From Leptospira sp. B5-022 (GTDB lineage Bacteria > Spirochaetota > Leptospiria > Leptospirales > Leptospiraceae): DNA of 64,000 bases. Of the stretch, positions 39,588-49,776 are shown in pieces. Location of the stretch: NCBI RefSeq assembly GCF_000347035.1, contig NZ_ANIJ01000006.1, forward strand, positions 518,501 through 582,500, given 5' to 3'. A program made the position numbers and the translations under genes. The notes below the pieces were generated by a model that ran no database searches, had not been told where the DNA came from, and saw only the letters and a program-made list of their open reading frames with translations. Numbering within the stretch: the stretch's first letter is position 1; the number at the start of each line of letters is the position of its first letter.

Positions 39588-41024
39588 ATGAGCGAATTTC
39601 TTCCCCAAAGCAATGAATCCAAATTAGGGGATGACGAACTCACTCCCAGGCAGATCGTTTCCAAACTAGACGAACACATCATCGGCCAAAAAAACGCCAA
39701 AAAAGCGGTGGCAATCGCTCTTCGCAATCGTACGAGACGCAGAAAATTAGATCCTGAACTAAGAGAAGAAATTTATCCTAAAAACATCATCATGATCGGT
39801 CCGACAGGAGTCGGAAAAACGGAAATCGCAAGAAGACTTTCCAAACTCTGCGGTGCACCTTTTCTAAAGGTAGAAAGTACTAAATTTACGGAAGTAGGTT
39901 ACGTTGGCCGAGACGTGGAAAGTATTATCCGAGATCTGGCAATGGTTTCCCTAAACCTAGTCAAACAAGAATTCAGAAAAGAAGTCGAAGCAAAAGCTAA
40001 GGAAAGAGCCGAAGAAGCGCTGTTGGATATCCTACTTCCATTCCCTGCCAAAACTTCCATTGCAGATCCTCATCCTCCTTCCATAGGATTTTCCACTAAC
40101 GAAGCGGACGAAGAAAGAGAGAAAAGATTTTTAGAGACCAGAGAGACAATGAGAAAGAAGCTCAAATCTGGGAAACTAAACGAACAAATTATTGAGCTGG
40201 ATATTCCTCAGGCCGGACCACAAGGACTTCCTATGCTTCAAGTATTCGGTGCAGGAAATATGGAAGACTTGGACAATCATATCCAAAATGTTTTGGGCGA
40301 TCTAATGCCTAAAAAGCAAAAGAAAAGAAAGTTACCGATTCCCGAAGCGCTCAAAGTTTTAGAGGAAGCGGAAGCGGAAAAACTTTTAGATCCCGACAAA
40401 GTGCAAAGAGAAGCCCAAAAACGAGTGGAAGAAATGGGCATCGTCTTCTTAGACGAGATCGACAAGATCGCAAGCAGAGAAGGAAGAGCGGGTGCGGACG
40501 TTTCTAGAGAAGGAGTACAAAGAGACTTACTTCCGATCGTAGAAGGTGCCACAGTAAACACGAAGATTGGTCCGATCGTAACGGATCATATACTCTTTAT
40601 CGCAGCCGGTGCATTCCATATGTCCAAACCATCCGATCTTATTCCTGAATTGCAGGGACGTTTTCCGATCCGAGTAGAGCTGGAAAAATTATCCATGGAA
40701 GATTTCGAAAAGATCTTAACGGCGCCTAGATCCTCTCTAGTAAAACAATACCAAGCCTTACTCGAAACCGATGGGATCAAAATAGAATTTGCCCCGGACG
40801 GGATCCAAGAGATCGCAAAGATCGCCTATGATATGAACGAAAAACATGAAAACATAGGTGCACGAAGACTGAATACGATCATGGAAAGACTTTTAGAAGA
40901 CCTAAGTTTTGAAGGCCCTGATCTACCGGAAGAGAAAAGAAAACTAACCATCAACAAAGCGGCAGTCGAGTCCAAACTGAAAGGAATTATAGAAGATAAG
41001 GACTTAAGTCGTTATATTTTGTAA
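39588..41024 (+). CDS. hslU: ATP-dependent protease ATPase subunit HslU (ClpY)
   Basis: The AAA+ unfoldase partner of HslV, 478 residues. N-terminal [31 protein letters not shown] is followed by Walker A (GPTGVGKTE), the GYVGRDVES pore loop, an I domain (long charged insert, about 130-260), Walker B ([11 protein letters not shown]), sensor 1 and a C-terminal domain with the HslV-docking end ...DKDLSRYIL. Complete and standard. Confidence 0.97.
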   Translation: MSEFLPQSNESKLGDDELTPRQIVSKLDEHIIGQKNAKKAVAIALRNRTRRRKLDPELREEIYPKNIIMIGPTGVGKTEIARRLSKLCGAPFLKVESTKFTEVGYVGRDVESIIRDLAMVSLNLVKQEFRKEVEAKAKERAEEALLDILLPFPAKTSIADPHPPSIGFSTNEADEEREKRFLETRETMRKKLKSGKLNEQIIELDIPQAGPQGLPMLQVFGAGNMEDLDNHIQNVLGDLMPKKQKKRKLPIPEALKVLEEAEAEKLLDPDKVQREAQKRVEEMGIVFLDEIDKIASREGRAGADVSREGVQRDLLPIVEGATVNTKIGPIVTDHILFIAAGAFHMSKPSDLIPELQGRFPIRVELEKLSMEDFEKILTAPRSSLVKQYQALLETDGIKIEFAPDGIQEIAKIAYDMNEKHENIGARRLNTIMERLLEDLSFEGPDLPEEKRKLTINKAAVESKLKGIIEDKDLSRYIL

Positions 41025-41030
41025 GTTTTC

Positions 41031-41120
41031 AGTTTCGCACGGAGCTCACAGAGAGCACCGAGTAAACTCTTTGCGGCTCTGCGAGAAAAACTCCTCTGTG
41101 TTCTCCGTGGTCTCTGTGTG
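41031..41120. repeat. Imperfect palindromic intergenic repeat (CACGGAG/CACAGAG type)
   Basis: Between hslU and the minus-strand gene, CACGGAGCTCACAGAGAG and further CACCGAG words on one side can pair imperfectly with CTCTGTGTTCTCCGTGG and TCTCTGTGTG on the other, around a central CTCTGCGAG. Runs of CTCTGTG/CTCCGTG words like this occur as scattered intergenic repeats in many bacteria. It may also act as the terminator of the converging genes. Confidence 0.6.
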
Positions 41121-41152
41121 AAAAAACTTTGCGTCTTTTCTAACGCTGTGGC

Positions 41153-41986
41153 TTAAAACGCCATTTCGCGTAATGCAGCTAATGGATATCTCATATAGAC
41201 TGTAGTAGTCCTAGAACCGGAAGTGATTGTCAAAAGATCTAACGGATTCAGACCCATCGTATAATAACCTTCGTCGATCATCGCGATCCCGAAACCCGCA
41301 CTTTCCTTTTCGTCCAAAAACTCAGGACGGAAAAAATCGGCAGAATTCCCTTGGTCGAAGAGTTCCTTATGGCGAACGCGGGATTCTTCGATCCTTCCAA
41401 AGTCCATATTATGGATCGGGGAATCGTTACGGATCCTGAAATTTAGCTCATCTTTGGTGATCTTGATTTTAACAGAAATTCTCATTCTGTTTTTTTTAAG
41501 TTTATAACGGATATCGGTGAGAAATTCTTTCTCTTCGTCTTTTAAGATCTGCTTTTTAGCCCGGATCCTATCTTCCAATTGAAGAATGTTCTGGACCTGT
41601 TTTTTGATCTTATCCGGAACCACATATCTCTGCATCGCGTCGCGAAGAGGGGAAGTATCCATGATAATCTCGAGCAGTTCTTCTGCTTCTTCTTGGGTTT
41701 CGCCGAGCTTTTCTATTTTTTTCAAGAGCTCGTCTCTGAAAATAATATGGCGGATATTTCCTTTGATCGCGTTTAATAATGCCTCCATAAGTCCGCTGAA
41801 GAGATGAAATGCAGCAAGCGGATTGGCACCGATCTCTTCTAAGAGACCGTTTACGAGTTCGGAAAGAATATCTCTGGTAGGTTTTGTGAGACCTTTCAGT
41901 TCTAAATGGAAGAATCTTCTCTGCTTGAGTTCTTCGATATTTTGGAGGATTTGAGCCCCTTTGAGGACAGATTTCTGGTTTGCCAT
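41153..41986 (-). CDS. Putative GHKL-fold ATP-binding protein of unknown function
   Basis: A 277-residue cytoplasmic protein from the ATG at 41986. A segment [19 protein letters not shown] looks like an N box, and the C-terminus [13 protein letters not shown], then [21 protein letters not shown] and [15 protein letters not shown], follows the G1/G2 order of histidine-kinase-like ATPases, but no receiver-partner His domain is present. In between lies a long charged helix (about 130-190). It may be an anti-sigma-like or sensor ATPase; the family is not certain. The upstream in-frame TTG at 42040 would extend it and is less likely. Confidence 0.6.
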   Translation of the reverse strand: MANQKSVLKGAQILQNIEELKQRRFFHLELKGLTKPTRDILSELVNGLLEEIGANPLAAFHLFSGLMEALLNAIKGNIRHIIFRDELLKKIEKLGETQEEAEELLEIIMDTSPLRDAMQRYVVPDKIKKQVQNILQLEDRIRAKKQILKDEEKEFLTDIRYKLKKNRMRISVKIKITKDELNFRIRNDSPIHNMDFGRIEESRVRHKELFDQGNSADFFRPEFLDEKESAGFGIAMIDEGYYTMGLNPLDLLTITSGSRTTTVYMRYPLAALREMAF

Positions 41987-42055
41987 AGGAGGGAACTTAG
42001 AAAATTTAGTACACGTTGGCTTGTGGACTCTATACGGCAAGCTGGTTTTAGAGAG

Positions 42056-42316
42056 ATGGCATCAAAAACCGAAGATTTCGAACTAATTACACCCGACTTG
42101 GGCGACACAGATAAAATCGAACTAGTTCGATGGAATTTTCGGTTGGGCGATCAAATCAATGAGGGAGCGGAGGTCTGCGAACTAGTCACAGACAAGGCTT
42201 CTTTTCCGATGGAATCTCCGATTAACGGAATACTTGCGAGAATCGACAGAGAAAAAGGTTCCATCATTAAAAAAGGAGAAATTTTGGGAATGATCCGGAG
42301 GAAAGTTTCCGAGTGA
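42056..42316 (+). CDS. Free-standing lipoyl/biotinyl-domain protein
   Basis: An 86-residue protein that is a single lipoyl (biotinyl_lipoyl) domain: [21 protein letters not shown], then [19 protein letters not shown], with the modified Lys in the VTDKA turn, and KKGEILGMI at the end. The ATG at 42056 is preferred because longer frames give only a non-homologous leader that crosses the divergent gene. Lipoyl domains are normally attached to 2-oxoacid dehydrogenase E2 enzymes; a separate one could be a carrier like GcvH or a domain shared by a split enzyme. Overlaps the phosphoesterase gene by 4 bases. Confidence 0.85.
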   Translation: MASKTEDFELITPDLGDTDKIELVRWNFRLGDQINEGAEVCELVTDKASFPMESPINGILARIDREKGSIIKKGEILGMIRRKVSE

Positions 42317-43215
42317 AATTGGTCCATTTATCGGACCTACATTTTCCCGTAGCGCTTCCTTTCATGACTTTGAAAGGTAAGATGATCCCGGGATATATGA
42401 ACTATACCTTTCGGCGTATGAGAAAATATCCGATTTCTCTTTGGGACGCAATCGTTCGAAAAGTTCAATCATTAGATCCGGAAGCGATCATTATCTCTGG
42501 AGATATCACAAATGTTTCTCATCATAGAGAATACGATGAGGCATTAAGGATCTTGAAGCCGGTACTCGGGGACAAAACATTCATGGTCCCTGGAAATCAT
42601 GATCGTTACACACGAGTCGCCGCAGGAAAAAAAGGAACAGATCTACCATACTACGAGAAATTTTTCTCTTCTTGGATGGGAGATAGTATCCCGATTCAAA
42701 ACGGGTATCTTAGGATCAAAAAAATAGGAAAACTAACTCTGGTTGGGTGGGACTCTAATATGCCTCTCTCCGTATTGAATGCGTATGGATACGTGGGGGA
42801 AGAGATTGTACATTCTACCTTGGAATATCTGGAAAAAGAAAAACTAGATCATTATATCTTGATCTGTCATCATCCCATCTGGAATCCTCCGGAACGTCAG
42901 GAAAGTTCCGGTCATAAAATGAAAAACAGGGAAGAAATCGCTGAACTTCTAAAAAAAAGGCCTCCATTAGCCTATTTGCACGGTCATGTACATACGAATT
43001 GGGTTAAGTATCCCGATCCCCAAAAACCGTATTACGTGATCAATTCCGCATCCAGTACAAGGATCTCGGACCAACGACACCAAAGCGGATTCCATCTGAT
43101 GGAATGGAACGGAAAAGCACTTAATGTCAAAAGATTCTCATTCTCTAATGAAGAAGGGGAATTTATAGAAACAAAAACGATCTCATACCAAGAAAAGGAA
43201 ACAAATGGCCGGTAA
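42313..43215 (+). CDS. Metallophosphoesterase (calcineurin-like)
   Basis: A 300-residue cytoplasmic hydrolase from a GTG start overlapping the lipoyl gene. The metal-binding motifs are complete: [33 protein letters not shown] and LHGHVHTNW. Substrate is not evident; nearest well-known families are the CpdA-like cyclic-nucleotide phosphodiesterases and other 3',5'-type enzymes. Operon with the lipoyl protein and the Mrp ATPase. Confidence 0.9.
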   Translation: MKLVHLSDLHFPVALPFMTLKGKMIPGYMNYTFRRMRKYPISLWDAIVRKVQSLDPEAIIISGDITNVSHHREYDEALRILKPVLGDKTFMVPGNHDRYTRVAAGKKGTDLPYYEKFFSSWMGDSIPIQNGYLRIKKIGKLTLVGWDSNMPLSVLNAYGYVGEEIVHSTLEYLEKEKLDHYILICHHPIWNPPERQESSGHKMKNREEIAELLKKRPPLAYLHGHVHTNWVKYPDPQKPYYVINSASSTRISDQRHQSGFHLMEWNGKALNVKRFSFSNEEGEFIETKTISYQEKETNGR

Positions 43216-44251
43216 ACTCCAACCAATCGATATCCAAAGAGAACTCACTAAAATCAAACATCCGGAGTTAAAAAAAGACATCGTGTCTCTCGGAATGATC
43301 GGTTCTCTTGAAATCGGAGAAGATGAAACAAGTATCCTCGTTAAAACTCCTAGCCAAGACAGAAGAGTCCAGATCGGATTAGAGGCACAGATCCGTCAGA
43401 CACTTTCCAAAAAGGAAGGTGTAGGGAAAGTAAAGATCAAGTTCGAAGTAGATCCTAAAATGACCTTGGATGATTCCAATAAAATCCTTGGAGTTAAAAA
43501 GGTAATCGCGATCGGCTCCGGAAAAGGTGGAGTAGGAAAATCCACAGTCACAGTAAACCTTGCATCTACGGCAGCCGCTATGGGATATAAAGTGGGAGTG
43601 ATGGATGCGGATATCTACGGACCTTCTATCGGAAAAATGTTCGGAGTGAACGGAAAAGTGGCCCTTAAAGCCGAAGAAGATAAAATTTATCCGTTAGAAA
43701 AAGAAGGACTGAAGATCATCTCTTTCTCTTTTTTAATAGAAGAGAAACAACCGGTAGTATGGCGGGGTCCAATGTTAGGAAAGGCGGTAGAACAATTTTT
43801 ATACGATATCGTCTGGGGAGAACTGGACTTCTTATTTATAGATCTGCCACCCGGAACGGGAGACGTACAATTATCTCTCGCTCAGCTAATAGATTTAGAC
43901 GGTGCAATTTTAGTGACCACACCGCAAACCGTAGCCCTTTTAGATGCAAATAGAGCTGCGTCCATGTTCCAACAAGTCAAAGTACCGATACTAGGTGTTG
44001 TGGAGAATATGAGTGAATTTGTATGTCCAAATTGTGGACACAGTTCCGCGATTTTTTCTACGGGCGGAGGTCAAAAATTAGCGGATTCTGCCGATACAAA
44101 ATTCTTGGGAGGGGTCCCACTTACTATGGATGTAATGAGCGCAGGAGAAGCCGGAAAACCCCTGGTTTTTCAAGAACCTGACGGAATTATCGCAAAATCC
44201 TACAAAAACATACTCCAAAACCTGGCTGAAGAGATAAAAAAGTGGGAATAA
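43205..44251 (+). CDS. Mrp/NBP35-family iron-sulfur carrier ATPase
   Basis: A P-loop protein (ApbC/Mrp) that binds and delivers Fe-S clusters. The 348 residues have an N-terminal MIP18/DUF59-like domain (about 1-90), then [20 protein letters not shown] (deviant Walker A), [33 protein letters not shown] and a CxxC ([10 protein letters not shown]) that holds the cluster at the dimer interface. Overlaps the phosphoesterase gene by 11 bases. Confidence 0.95.
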   Translation: MAGKLQPIDIQRELTKIKHPELKKDIVSLGMIGSLEIGEDETSILVKTPSQDRRVQIGLEAQIRQTLSKKEGVGKVKIKFEVDPKMTLDDSNKILGVKKVIAIGSGKGGVGKSTVTVNLASTAAAMGYKVGVMDADIYGPSIGKMFGVNGKVALKAEEDKIYPLEKEGLKIISFSFLIEEKQPVVWRGPMLGKAVEQFLYDIVWGELDFLFIDLPPGTGDVQLSLAQLIDLDGAILVTTPQTVALLDANRAASMFQQVKVPILGVVENMSEFVCPNCGHSSAIFSTGGGQKLADSADTKFLGGVPLTMDVMSAGEAGKPLVFQEPDGIIAKSYKNILQNLAEEIKKWE

Positions 44252-44291
44252 TACTCTGGGGCCAGTCAGTTAGTACAGAGGGAGGCAAACC

Positions 44292-44981
44292 GTGAAGTTC
44301 GAAAAAGGCACAGAGAAGAATCCATCCGGAAACCTCATAGTATATTGCAACGTTGTTGGAGAAAACCCGCTATTTCCGGGTGGAAAAATTATAGCGTCCA
44401 ACGTAGTGGTTAGTTTCCTTAGAATCGGGGAAAACTTTCCTGTTGTAACATTCCCTCCCGTCTCCTTGGACAGTTACGATGACTTAAAAAGGATTATCAC
44501 GGATCATTACGATAAGTATGATGTGGTAAAAATTAAAGACTTCGAAATGCCGGCAGGCCAAGAAGATTCTAATTCTTATATCAAAGAAAGAATGGATCAT
44601 TTCGAGAATGTAGTGATCCGCTATGTCGAATTATGCAAGAACAGAGAAGGCGGAACTTTTTCTGCTCAGGAAAAAGAACCGGAAGGTGTTAGAGACTATC
44701 TAGATGCGTTGGCAAATCTTTCTCTAAAAGTAAGACGCTCTAGCGGTATTGCGAGGGAAGCATCTTTACTTCATATGGAAAGATTGGTGGAAACTTTTTC
44801 CGGAAAACACCCCGAGTTCGATCTTCATAATTTCCGCAAAGCCTTGGAAGTTCCTGGCCAAACGGGAGAAGAATTAGTAGGGCTGTATTTACAAAAATTC
44901 AACGCTATCTCTTACGAAAGATACGAAGACGCTTCCGATCTGAATAAAAAAATCCAAGCAATAGAATCAGTTAGCCCATAA
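44292..44981 (+). CDS. Protein of unknown function
   Basis: A 229-residue soluble protein from a GTG start with a good ribosome-binding site (GGGAGG). It has an N-terminal beta-rich part ([40 protein letters not shown]) and a helical C-terminal part with [27 protein letters not shown] recognise no family. It sits behind the Mrp gene and ends in a strong hairpin. Confidence 0.75.
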   Translation: MKFEKGTEKNPSGNLIVYCNVVGENPLFPGGKIIASNVVVSFLRIGENFPVVTFPPVSLDSYDDLKRIITDHYDKYDVVKIKDFEMPAGQEDSNSYIKERMDHFENVVIRYVELCKNREGGTFSAQEKEPEGVRDYLDALANLSLKVRRSSGIAREASLLHMERLVETFSGKHPEFDLHNFRKALEVPGQTGEELVGLYLQKFNAISYERYEDASDLNKKIQAIESVSP

Positions 44982-44982
44982 T

Positions 44983-45009
44983 AATTTCGGGACCGCCGGT
45001 CCCGAAATT
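44983..45009 (+). terminator. Hairpin just after the stop of the preceding gene
   Basis: AATTTCGGGACC and GGTCCCGAAATT pair perfectly over 12 bases around a 3-base loop. There is no good T-run after it, so it may end transcription weakly or protect the mRNA end. Confidence 0.6.
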
Positions 45010-45061
45010 CCTAGTATTTGTTTCTTGCCATTCCTTGTCCTTCTCCCTCTTATAATTCCCG

Positions 45062-45820
45062 ATGGGAAAAGAATTTTATATTTGGCCTGATTTAGGTTTG
45101 TATTGTGGAGAATCTTTTTCCACGGCAAGGCATAGCCATTTTTTCTCCCAGATTTGCTGTTCTTTAAATGAAGGACCTGTTCGTCTCCAAGGAAGCGATG
45201 AAGAGTGGAGAAATTACGATGTAGTATTTGTTCCTTCCAGGGTCTCTCATGGGACGGAACGTTCTTCCGAAAAATTTATTATTATCTTAGTTGATCCATT
45301 AGGGAGCGGACAAGGTATATTCCAAAATTCGAAAATACAAAAGGGAGAACCGGGTCTCGAAGTAGGGGATAAAATTTCCGTCCAGGAGATCAGAAAGTCA
45401 TTTAATGAAAAAGATCCAATCCGGATCCGAAAACGTATTTTGGAACTTTTAGATTCGGTGAAATCGGACAAAAGCAAAAAGGAAATGGATCCAAGAATCC
45501 AATACTCTTTGTCTAAAGTAGGCGAAGAAAAAAATTCGCTCACTGAAATTGCAAAAAGTTTCGATTTATCCCAAAGCAGGTTTAGACATTTATTTAGGGA
45601 AGAAACAGGGATTACTTTTTCAGAATATAAAATCTGGACAAAGATCAGAAAGGCGGTCCTGCATTTATCCACTAATCCTCAACTAGTCCAAGCCGCGCTC
45701 GAAGGCGGATTTTCGGACCAGTCACATTTCACTCGTATCTTTAAAAACTCATTCGGACTTAGACCTTCCGAATTCTTTCGGAGAGAAGAAAATTTTGCTC
45801 CTAAGTTTTTTCCGGACTAG
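45062..45820 (+). CDS. AraC-family transcriptional regulator
   Basis: A 252-residue regulator. The N-terminal half (about 1-100: FYIWPDLGLYCGESFSTARHSHFF, VVFVPSRVSHGTERSS) looks like a cupin-type ligand pocket. The C-terminal double helix-turn-helix is clear: SLTEIAKSFDLSQSRFRHLFREETGITFSEY and LVQAALEGGFSDQSHFTRIFKNSFGLRPSEFF. Ligand and targets are unknown. Upstream is the hairpin at 44983-45009, and downstream is a DUF3703 gene. Confidence 0.9.
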   Translation: MGKEFYIWPDLGLYCGESFSTARHSHFFSQICCSLNEGPVRLQGSDEEWRNYDVVFVPSRVSHGTERSSEKFIIILVDPLGSGQGIFQNSKIQKGEPGLEVGDKISVQEIRKSFNEKDPIRIRKRILELLDSVKSDKSKKEMDPRIQYSLSKVGEEKNSLTEIAKSFDLSQSRFRHLFREETGITFSEYKIWTKIRKAVLHLSTNPQLVQAALEGGFSDQSHFTRIFKNSFGLRPSEFFRREENFAPKFFPD

Positions 45821-45884
45821 CCCCAAAATTCAAGACGAATGGAAAAAGAGATTCTATCCTTCTTTTTAACTATAGGAGAATCGG

Positions 45885-46280
45885 ATGAATTGGATCATGC
45901 CTAAAGATTGGAAGATCAGATACAAAAAGGAATTGGACCTTTCTAAAAAGTACGAAGAAGAGGGAAACTTAAAAGAAACCTGGAGATATTTAGAAAGAGC
46001 TCACTTGATCGGACAATATTATCCAATACCTCACACAGGCATCCATTTTAGAATGTTATTATTTGCGATCGATCAAAAAGATATAAAAGAGATTGCAGGC
46101 CAGTTAATTAGGGTTTCGTTCGGCTGGCTCGGTTCTTGGTTGAATAAAATTCCTGTGGGAAATACCGGAGGTGCAAATGTTCCGATTTTTCAACCAATGC
46201 CTATTCCGGAAGATTTATTGGATTTACTTTCTGAAGCCGACCAAACCTCCAAAAGTTTATCCGGTCTAAAAAAGAAATAA
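45885..46280 (+). CDS. DUF3703 family protein
   Basis: A 131-residue protein of the DUF3703 family, recognised from ETWRYLERAHLIGQYYPIPHTGIHFRML, GQLIRVSFGWLGSWLNKIP and GNTGGANVPIFQPMPIPEDL. A strong ribosome-binding site (AGGAGA) precedes the ATG. Function is unknown. It ends 15 bases before the converging ubiX. Confidence 0.88.
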   Translation: MNWIMPKDWKIRYKKELDLSKKYEEEGNLKETWRYLERAHLIGQYYPIPHTGIHFRMLLFAIDQKDIKEIAGQLIRVSFGWLGSWLNKIPVGNTGGANVPIFQPMPIPEDLLDLLSEADQTSKSLSGLKKK

Positions 46281-46295
46281 TTGATTCGATAAATA

Positions 46296-46910
46296 TTATG
46301 GATTCCAACGAGGATACAAATCTATTTCTCTACCTAGTAATCTGAAAATTCGAGTAGCCATAAAATCTCCCAGATCCTCTAAACTTTGGGGCATTTGATA
46401 AAAACCGGGAGAAGCAGGAGCGATAATAGCGCCCGCATCATGAAGAGCTAACATATTTTCCAAATGAATACGATTATAAGGAGTTTCTCTGGGGACTAAA
46501 ATGAGTTTCCTTCTTTCCTTCAAAGTAACGTCAGCCGCTCTTTCTATCAAATTTTCTGTGATCCCTGTCCGGATCGCTGCGACAGTTTTCATAGAGCAGG
46601 GAACCACCACCATTCCGTCCCAAATATTAGAACCGGAAGCAATATCTGCTCCTATATCTTCGAATTTACGCAGATGAAATGTATGTATTTGTTTAGGATT
46701 CCATTTTTTACGTACGAATTCTAAGACATCCTCTCCGGTATGAACATTCGCCTGATATTCTTCCTTAAAAACCCGGATAGCGGCCGGACTTGGAACAAAC
46801 CAGGTTTCTCCTGGAATTTCCATGAGAGCATTTATGAATCTGGCCGCATAGATGGAGCCGCTTGCTCCAGCCATTGCGAGTACCAGTCTTAATGATTTTT
46901 CCTGACTCAT
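46296..46910 (-). CDS. UbiX family flavin prenyltransferase
   Basis: Makes the prenylated FMN cofactor of UbiD-type decarboxylases. 204 residues with [16 protein letters not shown], a [12 protein letters not shown] phosphate loop and the signature [21 protein letters not shown]. It starts 2 bases after the UbiA-type gene, so the two form an operon. No UbiD partner is in this window. Confidence 0.94.
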   Translation of the reverse strand: MSQEKSLRLVLAMAGASGSIYAARFINALMEIPGETWFVPSPAAIRVFKEEYQANVHTGEDVLEFVRKKWNPKQIHTFHLRKFEDIGADIASGSNIWDGMVVVPCSMKTVAAIRTGITENLIERAADVTLKERRKLILVPRETPYNRIHLENMLALHDAGAIIAPASPGFYQMPQSLEDLGDFMATRIFRLLGREIDLYPRWNP

Positions 46911-46912
46911 TT

Positions 46913-47821
46913 TTAAAGCCTATAAAACAGAGAAACAAGTTTTGGACCTGTCTCCGCTAAAATGCCCAAAAAGATCACCAATGAGATCCAAGAATGGATC
47001 TGGTAGAAACTCGGTGGAAAATTTCCGTCCTTGTTTTCCGAGGCGATCTTCTGCTCTCTAAATAATAAATACGCTACAAATACTAAAAATGCCCAAAAAG
47101 CTCCCTGAAAATCCGCATACCAAGCCGCTATTCCTAAAAAAGAAACGGAAAGAATATGAGAGATTCTTGATATAAGAAACGAGTTTTTTTCACCAAAACG
47201 AACAGGCACGGAATGTAGGCCTTCTTTTTTATCGAATTCCCTGTCCTGCAAAGCGTATAATATATCGAATCCCGCTAAATTGAAGGCAAGTCCTAAAGTC
47301 CAAAACCCTGCGATCCAGGAAAATTCTTCTCGAATCGCGATCCAGGTTGCGAGAGGCGCTAAACCGATCGTCAATCCAAGATAGAAATGGCATAAAAAAG
47401 TAAAACGTTTTGTATAAGAATACGTTAATAAAAGAAATAGAGTAGGGAAAGAAAGATAAAAAGAAAGCGGATTTAAGAACCAACTACCTATAAAAAATAC
47501 CAATGAAGATCCGATGATAAAAATCACCGCCATAAGATCCGAGATCTGACCGCTCGGGATCTCCCTGTTTGCGGTCCTTGGATTTTTAGCGTCAATTTTG
47601 CGATCCGCCCATCTATTAAATCCCATAGCCGCACTTCTTGCGCCCACCATACAGACCAAGATCCAAATCAATTTTTGGCCAATCACGGCGAGAGGTAAAC
47701 TTGGCTCTTGTAAGATCGCAAGAACAAATGCTATCCCTGCAAAAGGAAGAGCGAATAAAGTATGGGAGAATTTTATAAAACGACCGTATTTGCCTAGGGC
47801 AGCAAGTGTATTGGAAGCCAT
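46913..47821 (-). CDS. UbiA family polyprenyltransferase
   Basis: An integral membrane prenyltransferase that adds an isoprenoid chain to an aromatic ring in quinone synthesis. 302 residues; the two Asp-rich motifs are [20 protein letters not shown] and [20 protein letters not shown], and eight or so membrane helices follow the family pattern ([18 protein letters not shown]..., [24 protein letters not shown] segments). With UbiX beside it, a menaquinone route via futalosine (MqnP type) or a 4-hydroxybenzoate type are both possible. Confidence 0.92.
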   Translation of the reverse strand: MASNTLAALGKYGRFIKFSHTLFALPFAGIAFVLAILQEPSLPLAVIGQKLIWILVCMVGARSAAMGFNRWADRKIDAKNPRTANREIPSGQISDLMAVIFIIGSSLVFFIGSWFLNPLSFYLSFPTLFLLLTYSYTKRFTFLCHFYLGLTIGLAPLATWIAIREEFSWIAGFWTLGLAFNLAGFDILYALQDREFDKKEGLHSVPVRFGEKNSFLISRISHILSVSFLGIAAWYADFQGAFWAFLVFVAYLLFREQKIASENKDGNFPPSFYQIHSWISLVIFLGILAETGPKLVSLFYRL

Positions 47822-47922
47822 CAGAGGAAGTCTTGAAGAATACTGTTAGTTAGAAAGCAGATTTTTTATGATCAAAATGAAAATGGATGATTTTTTGACC
47901 TCCCAAAGAAATCCTCGTATCT

Positions 47923-48582
47923 ATGATCCAAAACACGGATACTAAGCCGAAGCCAAACGTTTCTTCCGAGGAAATCGATTCTCTTATAACCGAGATCGTA
48001 TCTTCTCCAGAACTACATTTTAGGTGGTTAAATACTCTTTCACTTTTGGAACATATCGGTTCTCGTAAAATCCATACAAGTCAATCCGGACCCTTGCTCT
48101 CCGAAATGGTTTTAAGACATGCTTCTGAAGAAGCAAGACATGCCGCCTATTTTAAAAAATTGGCCTTAAAAATAAAACCCTCCAGCACGCATTCTTTCGA
48201 AAAGGATTCTTTACTCTGCGGATTTTCTGCCGTTTCCTACTTCCAAAAATTAGATATTTCGGTGGAAAGATCTTTTGGAAGGGAAAACATTCCGAAACAC
48301 ACGAAATCATTCCTCTGCTATTTATATGTCACAAAATTAATAGAAGAAAGAGCAGGTTCGGTATACGAAATCTATGACCAAATTTTGGACCAAAGGCAGT
48401 TGGGAATATCCGTAAAAGGGATCATTAAGGAAGAAGAATCCCATCTTTCCGAAATGGATTCTAACCTTTCCGCATTGGATCCAAAATTCGAATCCAGAAC
48501 ATTGGAATTCAGGGAAAAAGAAGAAAAACTTTTCCAAAAGTACTTTCAAAATTTAAGAAAAGAAGTTTTTCAATACTCTTAA
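47923..48582 (+). CDS. Ferritin-like diiron protein of unknown function
   Basis: A 219-residue helical protein with the ferritin-like ligand pattern: Glu43 (LLEHIGSRKI), Glu70-x-x-His73 (EEARHAAYF), a Glu in LIEERAGSVYEIYD and a second Glu-x-x-His in EEESHLSEM. This is the four-helix diiron set used by oxygenases and ferritins. No transit signal. It lies opposite the UbiA/UbiX operon; a hydroxylase role in quinone or lipid chemistry is one option, but the family cannot be settled by eye. Confidence 0.8.
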   Translation: MIQNTDTKPKPNVSSEEIDSLITEIVSSPELHFRWLNTLSLLEHIGSRKIHTSQSGPLLSEMVLRHASEEARHAAYFKKLALKIKPSSTHSFEKDSLLCGFSAVSYFQKLDISVERSFGRENIPKHTKSFLCYLYVTKLIEERAGSVYEIYDQILDQRQLGISVKGIIKEEESHLSEMDSNLSALDPKFESRTLEFREKEEKLFQKYFQNLRKEVFQYS

Positions 48583-48587
48583 TCCAA

Positions 48588-49703
48588 ATGAATTTTATCC
48601 CAAAATTCGAGATTAAAAAACTAGCTGCGCTCGTTCTTTTAGCCGGCCTAATTCTATTAGGGCCATCTCTACAAACGCAGTCCAACTCTTCGGATCGGAA
48701 AGACTCACCGATCGGGCTTGTTGTATATTGTCCTTTGCAGTCGGAAAAAGAACCCCCTTTTGATTTTGAAAGGACTCTGAGTCTTTGGTATCAACGATAT
48801 AAACAACAAAAGACCCAAGAGGGAGGAGGGGCAATTCTACTTGTCTCTGCTCCTTATCTGCCTAAAACTTCTGACGAAATAGATAGGCTGAAAAAAAACC
48901 TTGGCGCAGAGATCATATTTACCGGTCATCATTCGGTACTTCCAAAAAAGGAAACGGCCAAACAACCTTCCAACAAAAAATCGAAAAAGAAGAAGGTTAT
49001 AAAACAGAAAAAGAAAACTACACCGACAGAGACTAAGACAAATCCTGAACAACCGGAAAAACTGACTCCTACAAAACCGGAAGATCCTAAACCGAAAGAA
49101 GAAGATCCGAAACCCCAAGAGCAAACTACAAAAACTAACTCGGAACAAAAAGAGAATCCTCCCGTTCCTAAAACGAAAGTTTCTTCTAAGAAAAAATCCA
49201 AAAAAAAGGCGCCGAAGCTTGCCGCTAAAAAACAGCCAGTGATCCCACCTGGAATTTTGACGGTGAAGGAAGAAGGCGGATTGAACTTTGTATTCTATTC
49301 TCCTTCTCCGGAATCCGTACAAGAGAATGAAAAAAATCCGTCTTCTTGGATCGGCGATTTTAAAACACAATTTTCTAAAACTTTCGAATCTCAGATATTC
49401 CACTTTTTACTCGCCCAAGATCCGAATGAAAAGCCCAAAGAAGATCCGAATCCGATCGCAGAAGGATTGTCCCATTTTAAAAAAGGCCTTTCGGATACTT
49501 TACCTTCTATCGTTCTTCTATCCTCTCCAAGAGCTTTGCGTTTTTTTAATGGAGAATACAGCTTTGGGTGTGGTGCAGCCCCGAACTCCTTACAGATCAG
49601 TATTTTGGAATTATTTTTTAGGAACGGAAGACTCATCCGGATCAACGAAGAAGTCCAAACCTTAAATTCCAAGGAATCGAATAAATCCTGGATCCTGGAA
49701 TAA
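48588..49703 (+). CDS. Exported Lys/Pro/Thr-rich low-complexity protein of unknown function
   Basis: A 371-residue protein with an N-terminal signal (LAALVLLAGLILLGPSLQTQS). A folded N-part (about 40-115) carries IGLVVYCPLQSEKEPPFDFE. The long middle (about 120-225) is rich in Lys, Pro, Thr, Gln and Glu (KPEDPKPKEEDPKPQEQT). The C-terminal part from GILTVKEEGGLNFVFYS to LQISILELFFRNGRLIRI looks folded. The linker resembles TonB-like or periplasm-spanning linkers. No family recognised. It starts 5 bases after the ferritin-like gene. Confidence 0.7.
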   Translation: MNFIPKFEIKKLAALVLLAGLILLGPSLQTQSNSSDRKDSPIGLVVYCPLQSEKEPPFDFERTLSLWYQRYKQQKTQEGGGAILLVSAPYLPKTSDEIDRLKKNLGAEIIFTGHHSVLPKKETAKQPSNKKSKKKKVIKQKKKTTPTETKTNPEQPEKLTPTKPEDPKPKEEDPKPQEQTTKTNSEQKENPPVPKTKVSSKKKSKKKAPKLAAKKQPVIPPGILTVKEEGGLNFVFYSPSPESVQENEKNPSSWIGDFKTQFSKTFESQIFHFLLAQDPNEKPKEDPNPIAEGLSHFKKGLSDTLPSIVLLSSPRALRFFNGEYSFGCGAAPNSLQISILELFFRNGRLIRINEEVQTLNSKESNKSWILE

Positions 49704-49776
49704 AGACCTCTTATCTTATTCTACTCTATAGATCTAAACGAATTTACAGATTCTCTTTCTTTCAAAAATTGACTGT

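Noticed and set aside
48830..49400. Long Phe/Arg-rich frame opposite the Lys/Pro-rich protein
   Set aside because: It is the mirror of the AAG/AAA-rich low-complexity coding region on the plus strand and has no start signals of its own.
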